Positions 47,972 to 55,109 of a stretch of 64,000 nucleotides of DNA are shown here, in pieces; the first letter of the stretch is position 1, and every line of letters begins with the position of its first letter. Position numbers and translations under genes: made by a program. The stretch lies in assembly GCF_016918035.1 (NCBI RefSeq), contig NZ_JAERWK010000007.1, forward strand, positions 53,538 through 117,537, written 5' to 3'. The DNA comes from Nakamurella leprariae (GTDB taxonomy: Bacteria; Actinomycetota; Actinomycetes; Mycobacteriales; Nakamurellaceae). Under the pieces are notes generated by a model. The model saw only the letters and a list, made by a program, of their open reading frames with translations, searched no databases and had not been told where the DNA came from.

Positions 47972-49061
47972 GGACGGACTCCCTCTCGATCGCCAGGTGC
48001 GCATATCGGCTGGCCGGCCGGGGCAGCCCGAACAGGTCTCGCAGCCGGCCCCCGGGCCGCGGCACCCGGACGAGATCGCCGAGCGCCGGGAGCACCGCCG
48101 CAGTCAGGACCGGCAGGTCGACGTCGAGCACGGCCGGAATCACGCGCACGCCGTCGACCGACCCGGCCAGCTCGCGCAGCCCGACCGCCACCGGATCGGG
48201 GTGGCCGACCAGGCGCACCCGCTCCCCCCGCGGCCACGGGGTGTTCGCGTCCAGGGCGGCCAGCCGGTCGTTCGCGGCACCGCCCCCGGCGTCCAGCACC
48301 ACCTCGACCTCGGTGACCACCCGCGGCGCGCCGGCGGCCCGGGCCGCTCCCGCCGCCGCCGCAACGGCGGAGACACTCGGTCCCCGCACCACGACCACGT
48401 CGGCCAGACCCGGCCGCAGATGCCCGGCATCCGCGAACACCGGCACACCACCCTGGATCGGCCGGGGCATCAGGCCTGGCCCCCGGATGGAGAACTGATC
48501 CCCACGGAAGTCGATGTGGTGCACCTTGTCCGCGTCCAGGAACCGGCCACTGATCTCGTCGGCGATGATCGCATCGTCCTCCCACGAGTCCCACAGTCGA
48601 CGGGCCGCGTCCACCACGTCGGATGCCTCCGCGGCCAGCACTGCCGGGTGCGCCGGCCATGGCTGTCCGGCCGCCCGTGCCCGGTCCGCGGACGCCTCCG
48701 TGCCGACCCACCAGCCGGCGCGTCCTCGCGAGCCGTGGTCGAGACTGCTCAGCTGATTGGCGATGTGGAACGGTTCACCGTGCGCGGTGTGCACCTGCGG
48801 CACCAGACCGATCGCCGTGGTCGACGCGGACAGCAGCGAGGCCAGCACCACCGGATCCAGCCGGGCCGGCACCGCGCCCCCGGCCCCACTGGGCGTCGCG
48901 TCCGCGATGGTCAGGAAGCCGACGCCGGCCTCCTCGAGCTCGCCCACCAGTGTCCCGATCCGGCGAGCCGACAGCAGTGTGTCCGGCGGATGGTCGGCGG
49001 CCCGCCAGGCCGCCGGATGCCCACCATCACCCTCGATCTCGATGCCCACGACCAGACTCAC
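47961..49061 (-). CDS. LLM-class protein, short subunit of couple C, degenerate flavin motif
   Basis: GTG 49061 (VSLVVGIEIEGDGGHPAAW) follows GGGGAGGG, giving 366 residues. Fold markers are IGLVPQVHTAHGEPFHIANQLSSLDHG, DSWEDDAIIADEISGRFLDADKVHHIDFRG and PRPIQGGVPVFADAG. The flavin segment is GRAGWWVGTEAS, not GWNxVT. It ends PRPGGRLRDLFGLPRPAS like its two counterparts. It is the first gene of a minus-strand operon (short LLM, long LLM, MFS) and is divergent from a nitroreductase that may supply reduced flavin. No leader peptide is visible before this couple. Confidence 0.8.
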   Translation of the reverse strand: MSLVVGIEIEGDGGHPAAWRAADHPPDTLLSARRIGTLVGELEEAGVGFLTIADATPSGAGGAVPARLDPVVLASLLSASTTAIGLVPQVHTAHGEPFHIANQLSSLDHGSRGRAGWWVGTEASADRARAAGQPWPAHPAVLAAEASDVVDAARRLWDSWEDDAIIADEISGRFLDADKVHHIDFRGDQFSIRGPGLMPRPIQGGVPVFADAGHLRPGLADVVVVRGPSVSAVAAAAGAARAAGAPRVVTEVEVVLDAGGGAANDRLAALDANTPWPRGERVRLVGHPDPVAVGLRELAGSVDGVRVIPAVLDVDLPVLTAAVLPALGDLVRVPRPGGRLRDLFGLPRPASRYAHLAIERESVRGV

Positions 49062-49170
49062 CGCAACCCTCCCCAGGACGCAGCGACCCGCGTACAGTGA
49101 CCGCACTGATCACGCCGGTACGACACCATCCGCGCCGCAACCACTCTCATTTATCAGCCGAAGAGGAGCC

Positions 49171-49833
49171 ATGACGGACACTCCCGACCAGCACCTGCTC
49201 GACGCGCTGCGGACCACACCCGCCCGCCGGTACCTGTCCGACCGCCCCATCCCGGACGAGATCCTCTGGGACATCCTGGACACCGCCACCCGCGGCCCGT
49301 CCGGGGGCAACCGTCAGTCCTGGGGCTGGGTCGTGGTGACCGACCCGGAGACCAAGCAGACGATCGCGCCCTGGTACCTCGAGGGCTGGGAGCGCGCGTA
49401 CGGCGTCCGGCGGGAGGAACTCTCGACCGCCACCGCGCCGGTCGACCAGGGTCTGAGCCCGGCGTCGTTCCGGGCGACCGAGCACCTGGCCCGACACCTG
49501 GCCGAGGCCCCGGTCTGGGTGTTCCCGGTACTCCGCAACGCAGTCGGATCGACCGATCCCCGCCTGGGCGCGTCGATCTACGGCGCCGTGCAGCAGCTCA
49601 TCCTCGCCGCCCGTGCGTACGGCATCGGCAGCGCGCTGACGTCGTTCCACGTGGGCCATGAGGACGAGGTGCGAGCTCTGCTGCACCTTCCGGAGGACGC
49701 GACCACGATGGCGCTGGTGCCGCTGGGCTACCCGGCGCGCGGTCGCTGGGCCGAGCCGCGGCGGCTGCCGGTCGAGCAGGTCGCGCACTGGGGCCGCTGG
49801 GAGGCCCACCGTCGGCGACCCTCCCGAGCCTGA
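49171..49833 (+). CDS. Nitroreductase family flavoprotein
   Basis: ATG 49171, six bases after AAGAGGAG, gives 220 residues. The nitroreductase pattern is present: an N-terminal ALRTTPARRYLSDRPIPDEILWDILDTATRGPSGGNRQSWGW (FMN-phosphate site), a central ASIYGAVQQLILAARAYGIGSALTSFHVG and a C-terminal VPLGYPARGRWAEPRR. The enzyme uses FMN and NAD(P)H. It is divergent from LLM couple C, so it could act as the flavin reductase that two-component LLM monooxygenases need, since no classical flavin reductase is found in the island (inference). Confidence 0.9.
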   Translation: MTDTPDQHLLDALRTTPARRYLSDRPIPDEILWDILDTATRGPSGGNRQSWGWVVVTDPETKQTIAPWYLEGWERAYGVRREELSTATAPVDQGLSPASFRATEHLARHLAEAPVWVFPVLRNAVGSTDPRLGASIYGAVQQLILAARAYGIGSALTSFHVGHEDEVRALLHLPEDATTMALVPLGYPARGRWAEPRRLPVEQVAHWGRWEAHRRRPSRA

Positions 49834-49879
49834 CCAGCGGACCGGCGACCGGGAGCGGCGAACGCCGGCCACTCCCGGA

Positions 49880-50578
49880 TCAGCCCACCGGGACATCGGC
49901 CGGCACCTCCAAGAAGGTGAACTCGACCCGCCGGGACAGCCGGAAGCCCAGCGATTCGTACAGCCGGATGGCGTTGGCGTTGTCCGCGGACGCATGCAGG
50001 AACGGCACCTCGTCGCGTTCCCTGATGCCGGCCGCGACGGCCAGCACCAACCGGGTCCCCAGACCCTGCCCCCGATGGGCGGCATCGGTGCACACCGCGC
50101 TGATCTCCGTCCATCCCGGCGGGTGCAGGCGCTCGCCGGCCATGGCGATGAGCACACCGTCCCGCCGGATGCCCAGGTACCGGCCCAGCTCGATGGTCCG
50201 GGCGCGGAACGGGCCCGGCTTCGTCCGCTCCACCAGGGCCAGCATCTCGGGCACGTCGGCCTCGGTCAGCAGCACGGCCTCGGGGTCGGCGGCACCGACG
50301 ATGCGCTCTCCACTGAGTTGCACGCCGGCCCCCCGCTGCACCACCGGCCAATGCTCCGGAGGCGGCCCGACCAGTCCGGTGAGCGGCACGACGGTGCCGG
50401 CCCCGGCCAGCGCAGCCAGGTCCGCCCAGTCCTCCCGCCCGGGATCCGGTGGCAGCGCGATGAACGGCGCGACGTCGGTCCGGTAGCGAACCGCTCGGCC
50501 CCGCGACTCGGCGAAACGCCGGTGCTCGCCGGTCAGCGACGTCCAGGCAGGATGGGCCAACGGATCCGACAACGTCAT
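49880..50578 (-). CDS. GNAT-family N-acetyltransferase (FR47-like) under SAM-IV control
   Basis: A 232-residue acetyltransferase from ATG 50578. The acetyl-CoA-binding loop is HRGQGLGTRLV in the segment ISAVCTDAAHRGQGLGTRLVLAVAAG, followed by the beta-strand/helix FLHASADNANAIRLYESLGF. The N-terminal ~110 residues are a variable domain with GPPPEHWP. It is the only structural gene behind a SAM-IV riboswitch and a Cys-rich leader, which is strong evidence for a job in sulfur metabolism. By analogy with Bacillus SnaA/YxeL it may acetylate S-substituted cysteines before oxidation, but those proteins are smaller and the analogy is functional, not a demonstrated orthology. Confidence 0.85.
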   Translation of the reverse strand: MTLSDPLAHPAWTSLTGEHRRFAESRGRAVRYRTDVAPFIALPPDPGREDWADLAALAGAGTVVPLTGLVGPPPEHWPVVQRGAGVQLSGERIVGAADPEAVLLTEADVPEMLALVERTKPGPFRARTIELGRYLGIRRDGVLIAMAGERLHPPGWTEISAVCTDAAHRGQGLGTRLVLAVAAGIRERDEVPFLHASADNANAIRLYESLGFRLSRRVEFTFLEVPADVPVG

Positions 50579-50655
50579 GGAGACAACACCTTCCGGCGGG
50601 AGCGGTCAGGACAGCCTTGCGGGTCACAGGCGACCCGGTGCACAACGGAGAGGCG

Positions 50656-50724
50656 TCAGCCGCAACAGGCGGCGCTGCAGACGCGAGCCAGATCGACGTG
50701 CAGGCGTCGGAAGGTGATCAGCAC
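50656..50724 (-). CDS. Cysteine-rich leader peptide (GNAT operon)
   Basis: GTG 50724 with GGGGA upstream opens a 22-codon ORF ending RRLHVDLARVCSAACCG. It has three cysteines, two adjacent at the end, and the shared H-V-D-L-x-R core. It begins 20 bases after the SAM-IV aptamer and ends 77 bases before the GNAT start. Confidence 0.78.
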   Translation of the reverse strand: MLITFRRLHVDLARVCSAACCG

Positions 50725-50743
50725 CCTGGTTCCCCGCTTCGAC

Positions 50744-50854
50744 GGTGTGCTTGCGCGGACCGATCGCCCGCACCGGGTCGTCACCTGGGGCACCCCGCCA
50801 CATCGTGAGGGTTGCCGTCCAGCGAGCCAGGGCTTGACGCTGGAACTCATGACC
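50744..50854 (-). ncRNA. SAM-IV riboswitch (GNAT operon)
   Basis: On the minus strand from 50854 it begins GGTCATGAGTTCCAGCGTCA and continues AAGCCCTGGCTCGCTGG, GCAACCCTCACG, GGGGTGCCCCAGGTGACGAC and GCGCAAGCACACC, the same ordered boxes as the 34873 element (the CCTCC core reads CCTCA here). It is divergent from the third copy at 51002, the two aptamer 5' ends being 148 bases apart. Confidence 0.85.
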
Positions 50855-51001
50855 GTGCCGGACGGTAGATCACGGTCCGGAAGCCGGTCAAGCCGTGCCG
50901 GACGTCGCACCGGCGTCGAGACGGATCGCGGCGCAGCCGGTGTCGACGTCTGGCCACCGCGTGGTTGACGGGACCGGAATCGTTAGGCTACCTTCCGACC
51001 T

Positions 51002-51110
51002 GGTCATGAGTTCCGGCCCACAGCCCTGGCTGGCCGGACGGCAACCCTCCGGTCCTGGTGGGGTGCCCCAGGTGAGGACCCGGCGGGATCGACGATCCCG
51101 CAAGCACGGA
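51002..51110 (+). ncRNA. SAM-IV riboswitch (M20/Opp operon)
   Basis: The plus-strand element begins GGTCATGAGTTCCGGCCCAC, then AGCCCTGGCTGGCCGGACGG, CAACCCTCC, GGTGGGGTGCCCCAGGTGAG, a GGGATC/GATCCC hairpin and the 3' box CCGCAAGCAC. The box order is that of SAM-IV. It precedes two leader peptides and then a long operon: small protein, M20 amidohydrolase, binding protein, LLM monooxygenase, permeases and ATPase. Confidence 0.85.
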
Positions 51111-51114
51111 CGAG

Positions 51115-51137
51115 GCGGCATCCCGGTGTGGTGCCGC
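51115..51137 (+). promoter_or_regulatory. Hairpin between SAM-IV aptamer and leader peptide
   Basis: GCGGCA (51115-51120) and TGCCGC (51132-51137) form a stem with an 11-base loop between the aptamer and the GGAGG of the next leader ORF. It is in the same relative position as the hairpin at 34853 and is a candidate expression platform. Confidence 0.4.
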
Positions 51138-51150
51138 GACCGCGGAGGTG

Positions 51151-51249
51151 ATGGTCGTGCAGATCGGTGCCACGCGTGCGCTGCCCGTCCTGGTCCGCCG
51201 CCGCGTCATCGACCTGCACCGGGTCGACAGCAGCATCTGTTCCGGCTGA
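51151..51249 (+). CDS. Cysteine-containing leader peptide 1 (M20/Opp operon)
   Basis: A 32-codon ORF ending RRRVIDLHRVDSSICSG, directly after a SAM-IV element; GGAGG stands just before ATG 51151, and GTG 51157 has better spacing. The core R-R-x-V-I-D-L-x-R-V-x-S-S-x-C is that of the leader family, with a Cys three codons before the stop. Confidence 0.72.
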   Translation: MVVQIGATRALPVLVRRRVIDLHRVDSSICSG

Positions 51250-51391
51250 CCGATCCATGCCGTACGGGGCCGTGTCCGCCCCGGCTCACCCGACCTCCGG
51301 ACCGCGACGACGTTGCTCGCCCTCGCGCCGGTCGGCACCCTCGCTCGCCATACGAGAGGCTTCGAAGCCTGATGTCCATCAACGGTTCTCG

Positions 51392-51457
51392 ATGACGCCT
51401 ACACCTGTCACACGGCGTCACATCGATCTGCTCCGCACCGCGTCTGCCTGCTGTTGA
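51392..51457 (+). CDS. Cysteine-ending leader peptide 2 (M20/Opp operon)
   Basis: A 21-codon ORF from ATG 51392 ending RRHIDLLRTASACC with two terminal Cys codons before TGA. It is the second leader in tandem after the same riboswitch, 143 bases downstream of the first, and ends 107 bases before the structural gene at 51565. Confidence 0.72.
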   Translation: MTPTPVTRRHIDLLRTASACC

Positions 51458-51564
51458 CGTCCCCCGCTCGACGTCCCGTCGAGCCCTGGACCCGACCCTC
51501 CGGCCGATCACGGCCGGGCCCGCAGCGCTGACCACCGCGCTGACCCACAGCAGGGAGCCGCACC

Positions 51565-51849
51565 ATGACCGTCCTCGAGCACCGGGCCGGGCTGCCCGGC
51601 CTCACCACGCTGTACGACCAGGTGGCCCGCAGTTACACCGATGTCGTCCTGGCGTCCCGCAGCACCCTGGAACGCGACCGCTGGCGGGAGCGCTGGGGCC
51701 GCATCGAACGCACCTACCAGCTCGTCCGCGACCGCGGCGAGCTCGACGGCGACTTCGTCCTGATCGACCTGCTCTCGGCCGAACTCGACCGCGTCCGTGC
51801 GCATGTGGCGCTCCACCAGGCCGGCGTGCACGGTGTCGGCCCCACCTGA
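51565..51849 (+). CDS. Small helical protein of unknown function, first gene of riboswitch operon
   Basis: A 94-residue protein (MTVLEHRAGLPGLTTLYDQVARSYTDVVLASRSTLERDRWRERWGRIERTYQLVRDRGELDG...). Predicted to be mostly helical and highly charged, without signal or membrane segment, and with no Cys. I do not recognise a family. GGGAGC stands before ATG 51565. Its place directly behind a SAM-IV riboswitch and two leader peptides, and 40 bases before the M20 gene, makes it part of the sulfur operon; a small adaptor or subunit is possible, but I assign no function. Confidence 0.7.
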   Translation: MTVLEHRAGLPGLTTLYDQVARSYTDVVLASRSTLERDRWRERWGRIERTYQLVRDRGELDGDFVLIDLLSAELDRVRAHVALHQAGVHGVGPT

Positions 51850-51889
51850 CGTTCCCTTCACCCGGCTCCGGCCAGGAACGAGTGCCATC

Positions 51890-53272
51890 GTGAGTTCCGT
51901 GCACGAACCGGCTCCCGTCGCGGCGGGCGCGCCGCCGCTCGCCGGCACCGTGCCGCTGCTGCGCGAGCTGATCCGCAATGCCTGCGTGAACGACGGGCGG
52001 CCCGAGTCGGGGCAGGAGCACCGCAGTGTGGCGACCCTGCGCGAGCACTTCGCGGGCAGCGACTTCGAGTACGAGGTCATCGAGCCCGCGCCCGGGCGGA
52101 CCAGCCTGGTCGGGCGCATCCGCGGCACGGATCCGTCCGCACCGTCGCTGGCACTGGTCGGCCACCTCGACGTGGTGCCCGTCGATGAGTCCGGCTGGCG
52201 CCACGACCCGTTCGGCGCGGAGATCGTCGACGGCGAGGTCTGGGGTCGTGGCGCCGTGGACATGCTCAACCTGACCGCCGCCATGGCGGTCGTCACCCGG
52301 GCGCTGGCTGCCGGACCCGGCCGGCTGCGAGGGGATCTGGTCTTCGCGGCCGTGGCCGACGAGGAGGCGGGCGGGCGGTTCGGGGCCGGGTGGATCTCCG
52401 CCCACCGTCCCGACCTGATCCGGGCCGACTACGCGCTCACCGAGAACGGCGGGGTAGTGCTGGGCGGCGGCGAGCAGCCGGGCATCACCCTCACGGTGGG
52501 CGAGAAGGGCGGCGCAGCCCGTCAACTCGAGGTCACGGGGCGTCCGGGACACGGCTCGACGCCGTACGGCGCGCAGAACGCGGCCGTGCTGGCCGCGCGG
52601 GTCGTGCAGGCGATCGCCGACGACCCCGGTGAGGCGGTCGTGCTGGACCACTGGCGGGCCGTGGTGGCCGCGCTCGACCTCCCGCCGTCGCTGCGGGCCC
52701 GGCTCACCGACCCGGCCACCCTGAACGCCGCCCTGCCGGAACTCGGCGAGCTGGCCGGGTACGCGCACGCGCTGACCCACGCCACCATCGCGCCGACCAC
52801 CCTGCACAGCGGGGCGAAGCGGAACGTCATCCCGGGGACGGCCGGCGTCGGGCTGGACGTCCGGCTGCTGCCCGGTCAGCGCGGCGCCGACGTCGACGCC
52901 CACCTGCGGCGCGTCCTGGAGCCGTGGTCCGACGCCGTCGAGATCGTCGCCGAGAGCGATCGGGCGGCCAGCGTCTCGCCGGCCGACACGCCGCTGGCCG
53001 ACGCCATCGCCGCCGCCGTCCGGGGCACGTACCCGGGCGCCCGGCTGGTGCCGGTGATGATGCCGGGTGGCACGGACGGCCGGCACCTGCGGGAGCTGGG
53101 CAGCGTCGTCTACGGCTTCGGCCTGTTCTCCCGCGACCTCGGACTGGCCGAGTTCCGCCGCCGCTTCCACGGCAACGACGAGCGCATCGACCTGACTTCG
53201 GTGGAGCTGACCACGACGGCGCTGTACGACACGGTGGTCGGGCTGCTCGGCGAGCAGGAGCAGGCCAGATGA
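51890..53272 (+). CDS. M20-family metallo-amidohydrolase/deacetylase (ArgE/DapE-like)
   Basis: From GTG 51890 (VSSVHEPAPVAAGAP) the protein has 460 residues. The zinc ligands and catalytic residues are in LVGHLDVVP (His92, Asp94), WGRGAVDM (Asp124) and ADEEAGG (Glu158/Glu159); the lid domain lies about 205-330 (GRPGHGSTPYG), and the C-terminal segment PGGTDGRHLRELG supplies the last ligand. M20 enzymes hydrolyse peptide or N-acyl bonds. In this context it may release cysteine from N-acetylcysteine formed by the LLM enzymes, a role filled in Bacillus by HipO-type M20 proteins; this one is of the ArgE/DapE type, so the assignment is an inference. Confidence 0.88.
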   Translation: MSSVHEPAPVAAGAPPLAGTVPLLRELIRNACVNDGRPESGQEHRSVATLREHFAGSDFEYEVIEPAPGRTSLVGRIRGTDPSAPSLALVGHLDVVPVDESGWRHDPFGAEIVDGEVWGRGAVDMLNLTAAMAVVTRALAAGPGRLRGDLVFAAVADEEAGGRFGAGWISAHRPDLIRADYALTENGGVVLGGGEQPGITLTVGEKGGAARQLEVTGRPGHGSTPYGAQNAAVLAARVVQAIADDPGEAVVLDHWRAVVAALDLPPSLRARLTDPATLNAALPELGELAGYAHALTHATIAPTTLHSGAKRNVIPGTAGVGLDVRLLPGQRGADVDAHLRRVLEPWSDAVEIVAESDRAASVSPADTPLADAIAAAVRGTYPGARLVPVMMPGGTDGRHLRELGSVVYGFGLFSRDLGLAEFRRRFHGNDERIDLTSVELTTTALYDTVVGLLGEQEQAR

Positions 53273-53343
53273 GTGTGCGACTGGTGCGGCGCCGGGTCGT
53301 CGACCACGGGCGCACCGGGTCCGACCTGTGTCCGGGCCAGTGA
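53269..53343 (+). CDS. Cysteine-containing leader peptide inside the operon
   Basis: ATG 53269 overlaps the M20 stop (ATGA) and opens a 24-codon ORF: MSVRLVRRRVVDHGRTGSDL, then CPGQ and a stop. It keeps R-R-R-V-V-D and one Cys near the end but has diverged from the H-V-D-L-x-R core. It precedes the binding-protein gene by 123 bases and may be an internal control point that adjusts the transporter separately from M20. Confidence 0.6.
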   Translation: MSVRLVRRRVVDHGRTGSDLCPGQ

Positions 53344-53466
53344 GCCGAGCGTCCCGTCCGAGTACCACCCCGTCGTCCCGCACCCGTCGGTGCGCGTCTG
53401 GCCGCCCCCCTTGGCGGCACCCCGTCTCCGGGCCGCCATCGCGTCCCGCCTCTCGAGGAGTCCCCC

Positions 53467-55104
53467 GTGCGTTCCCCCTTCCGTCCCCGACTGCTGTCCG
53501 TCGCCCTGCCGGCGGCGCTGCTGCTGGCCGCCTGCGGCAGTGACGCGCCGACCACGCCACCGTCCGCGGCCGCCGGAGCTCCGTCGTCCGGGTCGACCGG
53601 CGCCGGGCAACCGGTCACCGGCGGCACCCTGCGCTTCGCCCTCGACCGCGACCCCACCTGCCTGGATCCGCAACAGCAGACCCTGACCGCCTCGGTCGTG
53701 GTCACCCGCACGCTGGTCGACTCGCTCACCGACCAGGACCGGGAGACCGGCGAGATCGAGCCCTGGCTGGCCAGCTCGTGGGAGATCTCGCCCGATGGCC
53801 GGGTCTACACCTTCACCATCCGCGACGGGGTGACCTTCTCGGACGGCACGCCGCTGACCGCGGAGGTGGTCAAGGCCAACTTCGAACGCATCCAGGAGCT
53901 CGGGGCGAAGGCCCAGATCGCCAACGGGTACCTGGCCGGCGCCCAGTCGATCGAGGTGGTCGACGGCAACCGGCTGCAGGTGACCTTCGAGCAGCCGAAC
54001 GCCCCGTTCCTGCAGGCGACCTCGACCCAGAGCCTGGGCATCCTGGCGCCCAGCACGCTGGCCGCCGACCCGGCTGACGTGTGCCTCGGGCAGGACCTCA
54101 TCGGCTCCGGACCGTTCACCCTGACCGACTACACGCCCGACGAGGCGGTGCGCATCGCGGCGCGGGACGACTACGGATCCGCCTCCGGGCTGCGCGGGCA
54201 CGAGGGTCGGCCGTACCTGGACGGCGTCGAGTTCACCTTCGTCAGCGAGCCGGGCGTGCGCGCCGGCCTGCTGACCTCCGACCAGGTCGACGCCTACCTC
54301 ACCGTCTCACCGCAGGACGAGAGCGTCCTCACCGCTGCCGGTCTCGACATCATCTCGCACGTCAACGAGGGTCATCCCTACCACTTCCAGGCCAACACCA
54401 CGTCCCCGGTGCTGGCTGACCCCGCCGTCCGGCAGGCCATCCAGATCGGTTTCGACCGCAAGGAGATCACCGACACCGTCCTGACGCCCACGCACGGCGT
54501 GGCCACCGGCGCGCTGTCCAGCAGCAGTCCCGCGTACCTCGATCTGAGCGAGGCACTGACCCACCGACCCGACGCGGCCCGGCAGCTGCTGGACGACGCC
54601 GGCTGGACGGTAGGCGCCGATGGCGTCCGCGAGCGGGACGGCCAGCAGCTGCGTGTCCGGGTGTTCTTCTACCAGGGACACGAGCAGGTCATCCAGCTCG
54701 TCCAGCAGCGACTGGCCGAGATCGGCATCGCCCTGGACATCAAGCAGGTGACCACGGCCGAGGGGGCGGACCTGCTGGCCAGCGGCGACTACGACCTGTT
54801 CCAGTCCAGCGGCACCCGCGCCGACGGCGACATCCTGCGCCAGGTGTGGTCGCCGAGTCAGCGCAACGTCGCCCAGCTGCCCGCCGACGACGAACTCGGG
54901 GTCCTGCTGGACGGCCAGGCCGCCGAGATCGACCCGGACGCCCGGCAGGAGCTGCTCGACCAGGCCCAGCGGCTGCTCATCGAGCAGGGCTACGAGATTC
55001 CGCTCTACCAGTACGTCATCGTCGTCGGCGCGGCCCCGGACGTGCACGGCCTCGGGGTGGACACCTCGCCGCGTGACTGGTTCTACGACGCCTGGGTGGC
55101 CTGA
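53467..55104 (+). CDS. ABC importer substrate-binding lipoprotein, SBP5 type (second Opp-type system)
   Basis: From GTG 53467, six bases after GAGGAG, the protein has 545 residues, the same length as the SBP at 35556, and the two are paralogous (LASSWEISPDGRVYTFTIRDGVTFSDGTPLTAEVVK, LIGSGPFTLTDYTPDEAVRIAARDDY, VRQAIQIGFDRKEITDTVL). The signal ends in LLAAC (Cys23) and a Pro/Ser/Ala linker follows. It starts an operon-within-operon with the LLM gene five bases later. The ligand is inferred to be an organosulfur compound or S-containing peptide from the context. Confidence 0.93.
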   Translation: MRSPFRPRLLSVALPAALLLAACGSDAPTTPPSAAAGAPSSGSTGAGQPVTGGTLRFALDRDPTCLDPQQQTLTASVVVTRTLVDSLTDQDRETGEIEPWLASSWEISPDGRVYTFTIRDGVTFSDGTPLTAEVVKANFERIQELGAKAQIANGYLAGAQSIEVVDGNRLQVTFEQPNAPFLQATSTQSLGILAPSTLAADPADVCLGQDLIGSGPFTLTDYTPDEAVRIAARDDYGSASGLRGHEGRPYLDGVEFTFVSEPGVRAGLLTSDQVDAYLTVSPQDESVLTAAGLDIISHVNEGHPYHFQANTTSPVLADPAVRQAIQIGFDRKEITDTVLTPTHGVATGALSSSSPAYLDLSEALTHRPDAARQLLDDAGWTVGADGVRERDGQQLRVRVFFYQGHEQVIQLVQQRLAEIGIALDIKQVTTAEGADLLASGDYDLFQSSGTRADGDILRQVWSPSQRNVAQLPADDELGVLLDGQAAEIDPDARQELLDQAQRLLIEQGYEIPLYQYVIVVGAAPDVHGLGVDTSPRDWFYDAWVA

Positions 55105-55109
55105 TCGTC

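Noticed and set aside
50965..50994. Promoter for the SAM-IV element at 51002 (TTGACG with TACCTT)
   Set aside because: Spacing of 18 is acceptable, but the -10 would end only seven bases before the aptamer and a TAGGCT alternative has spacing 13; not clear enough to list.
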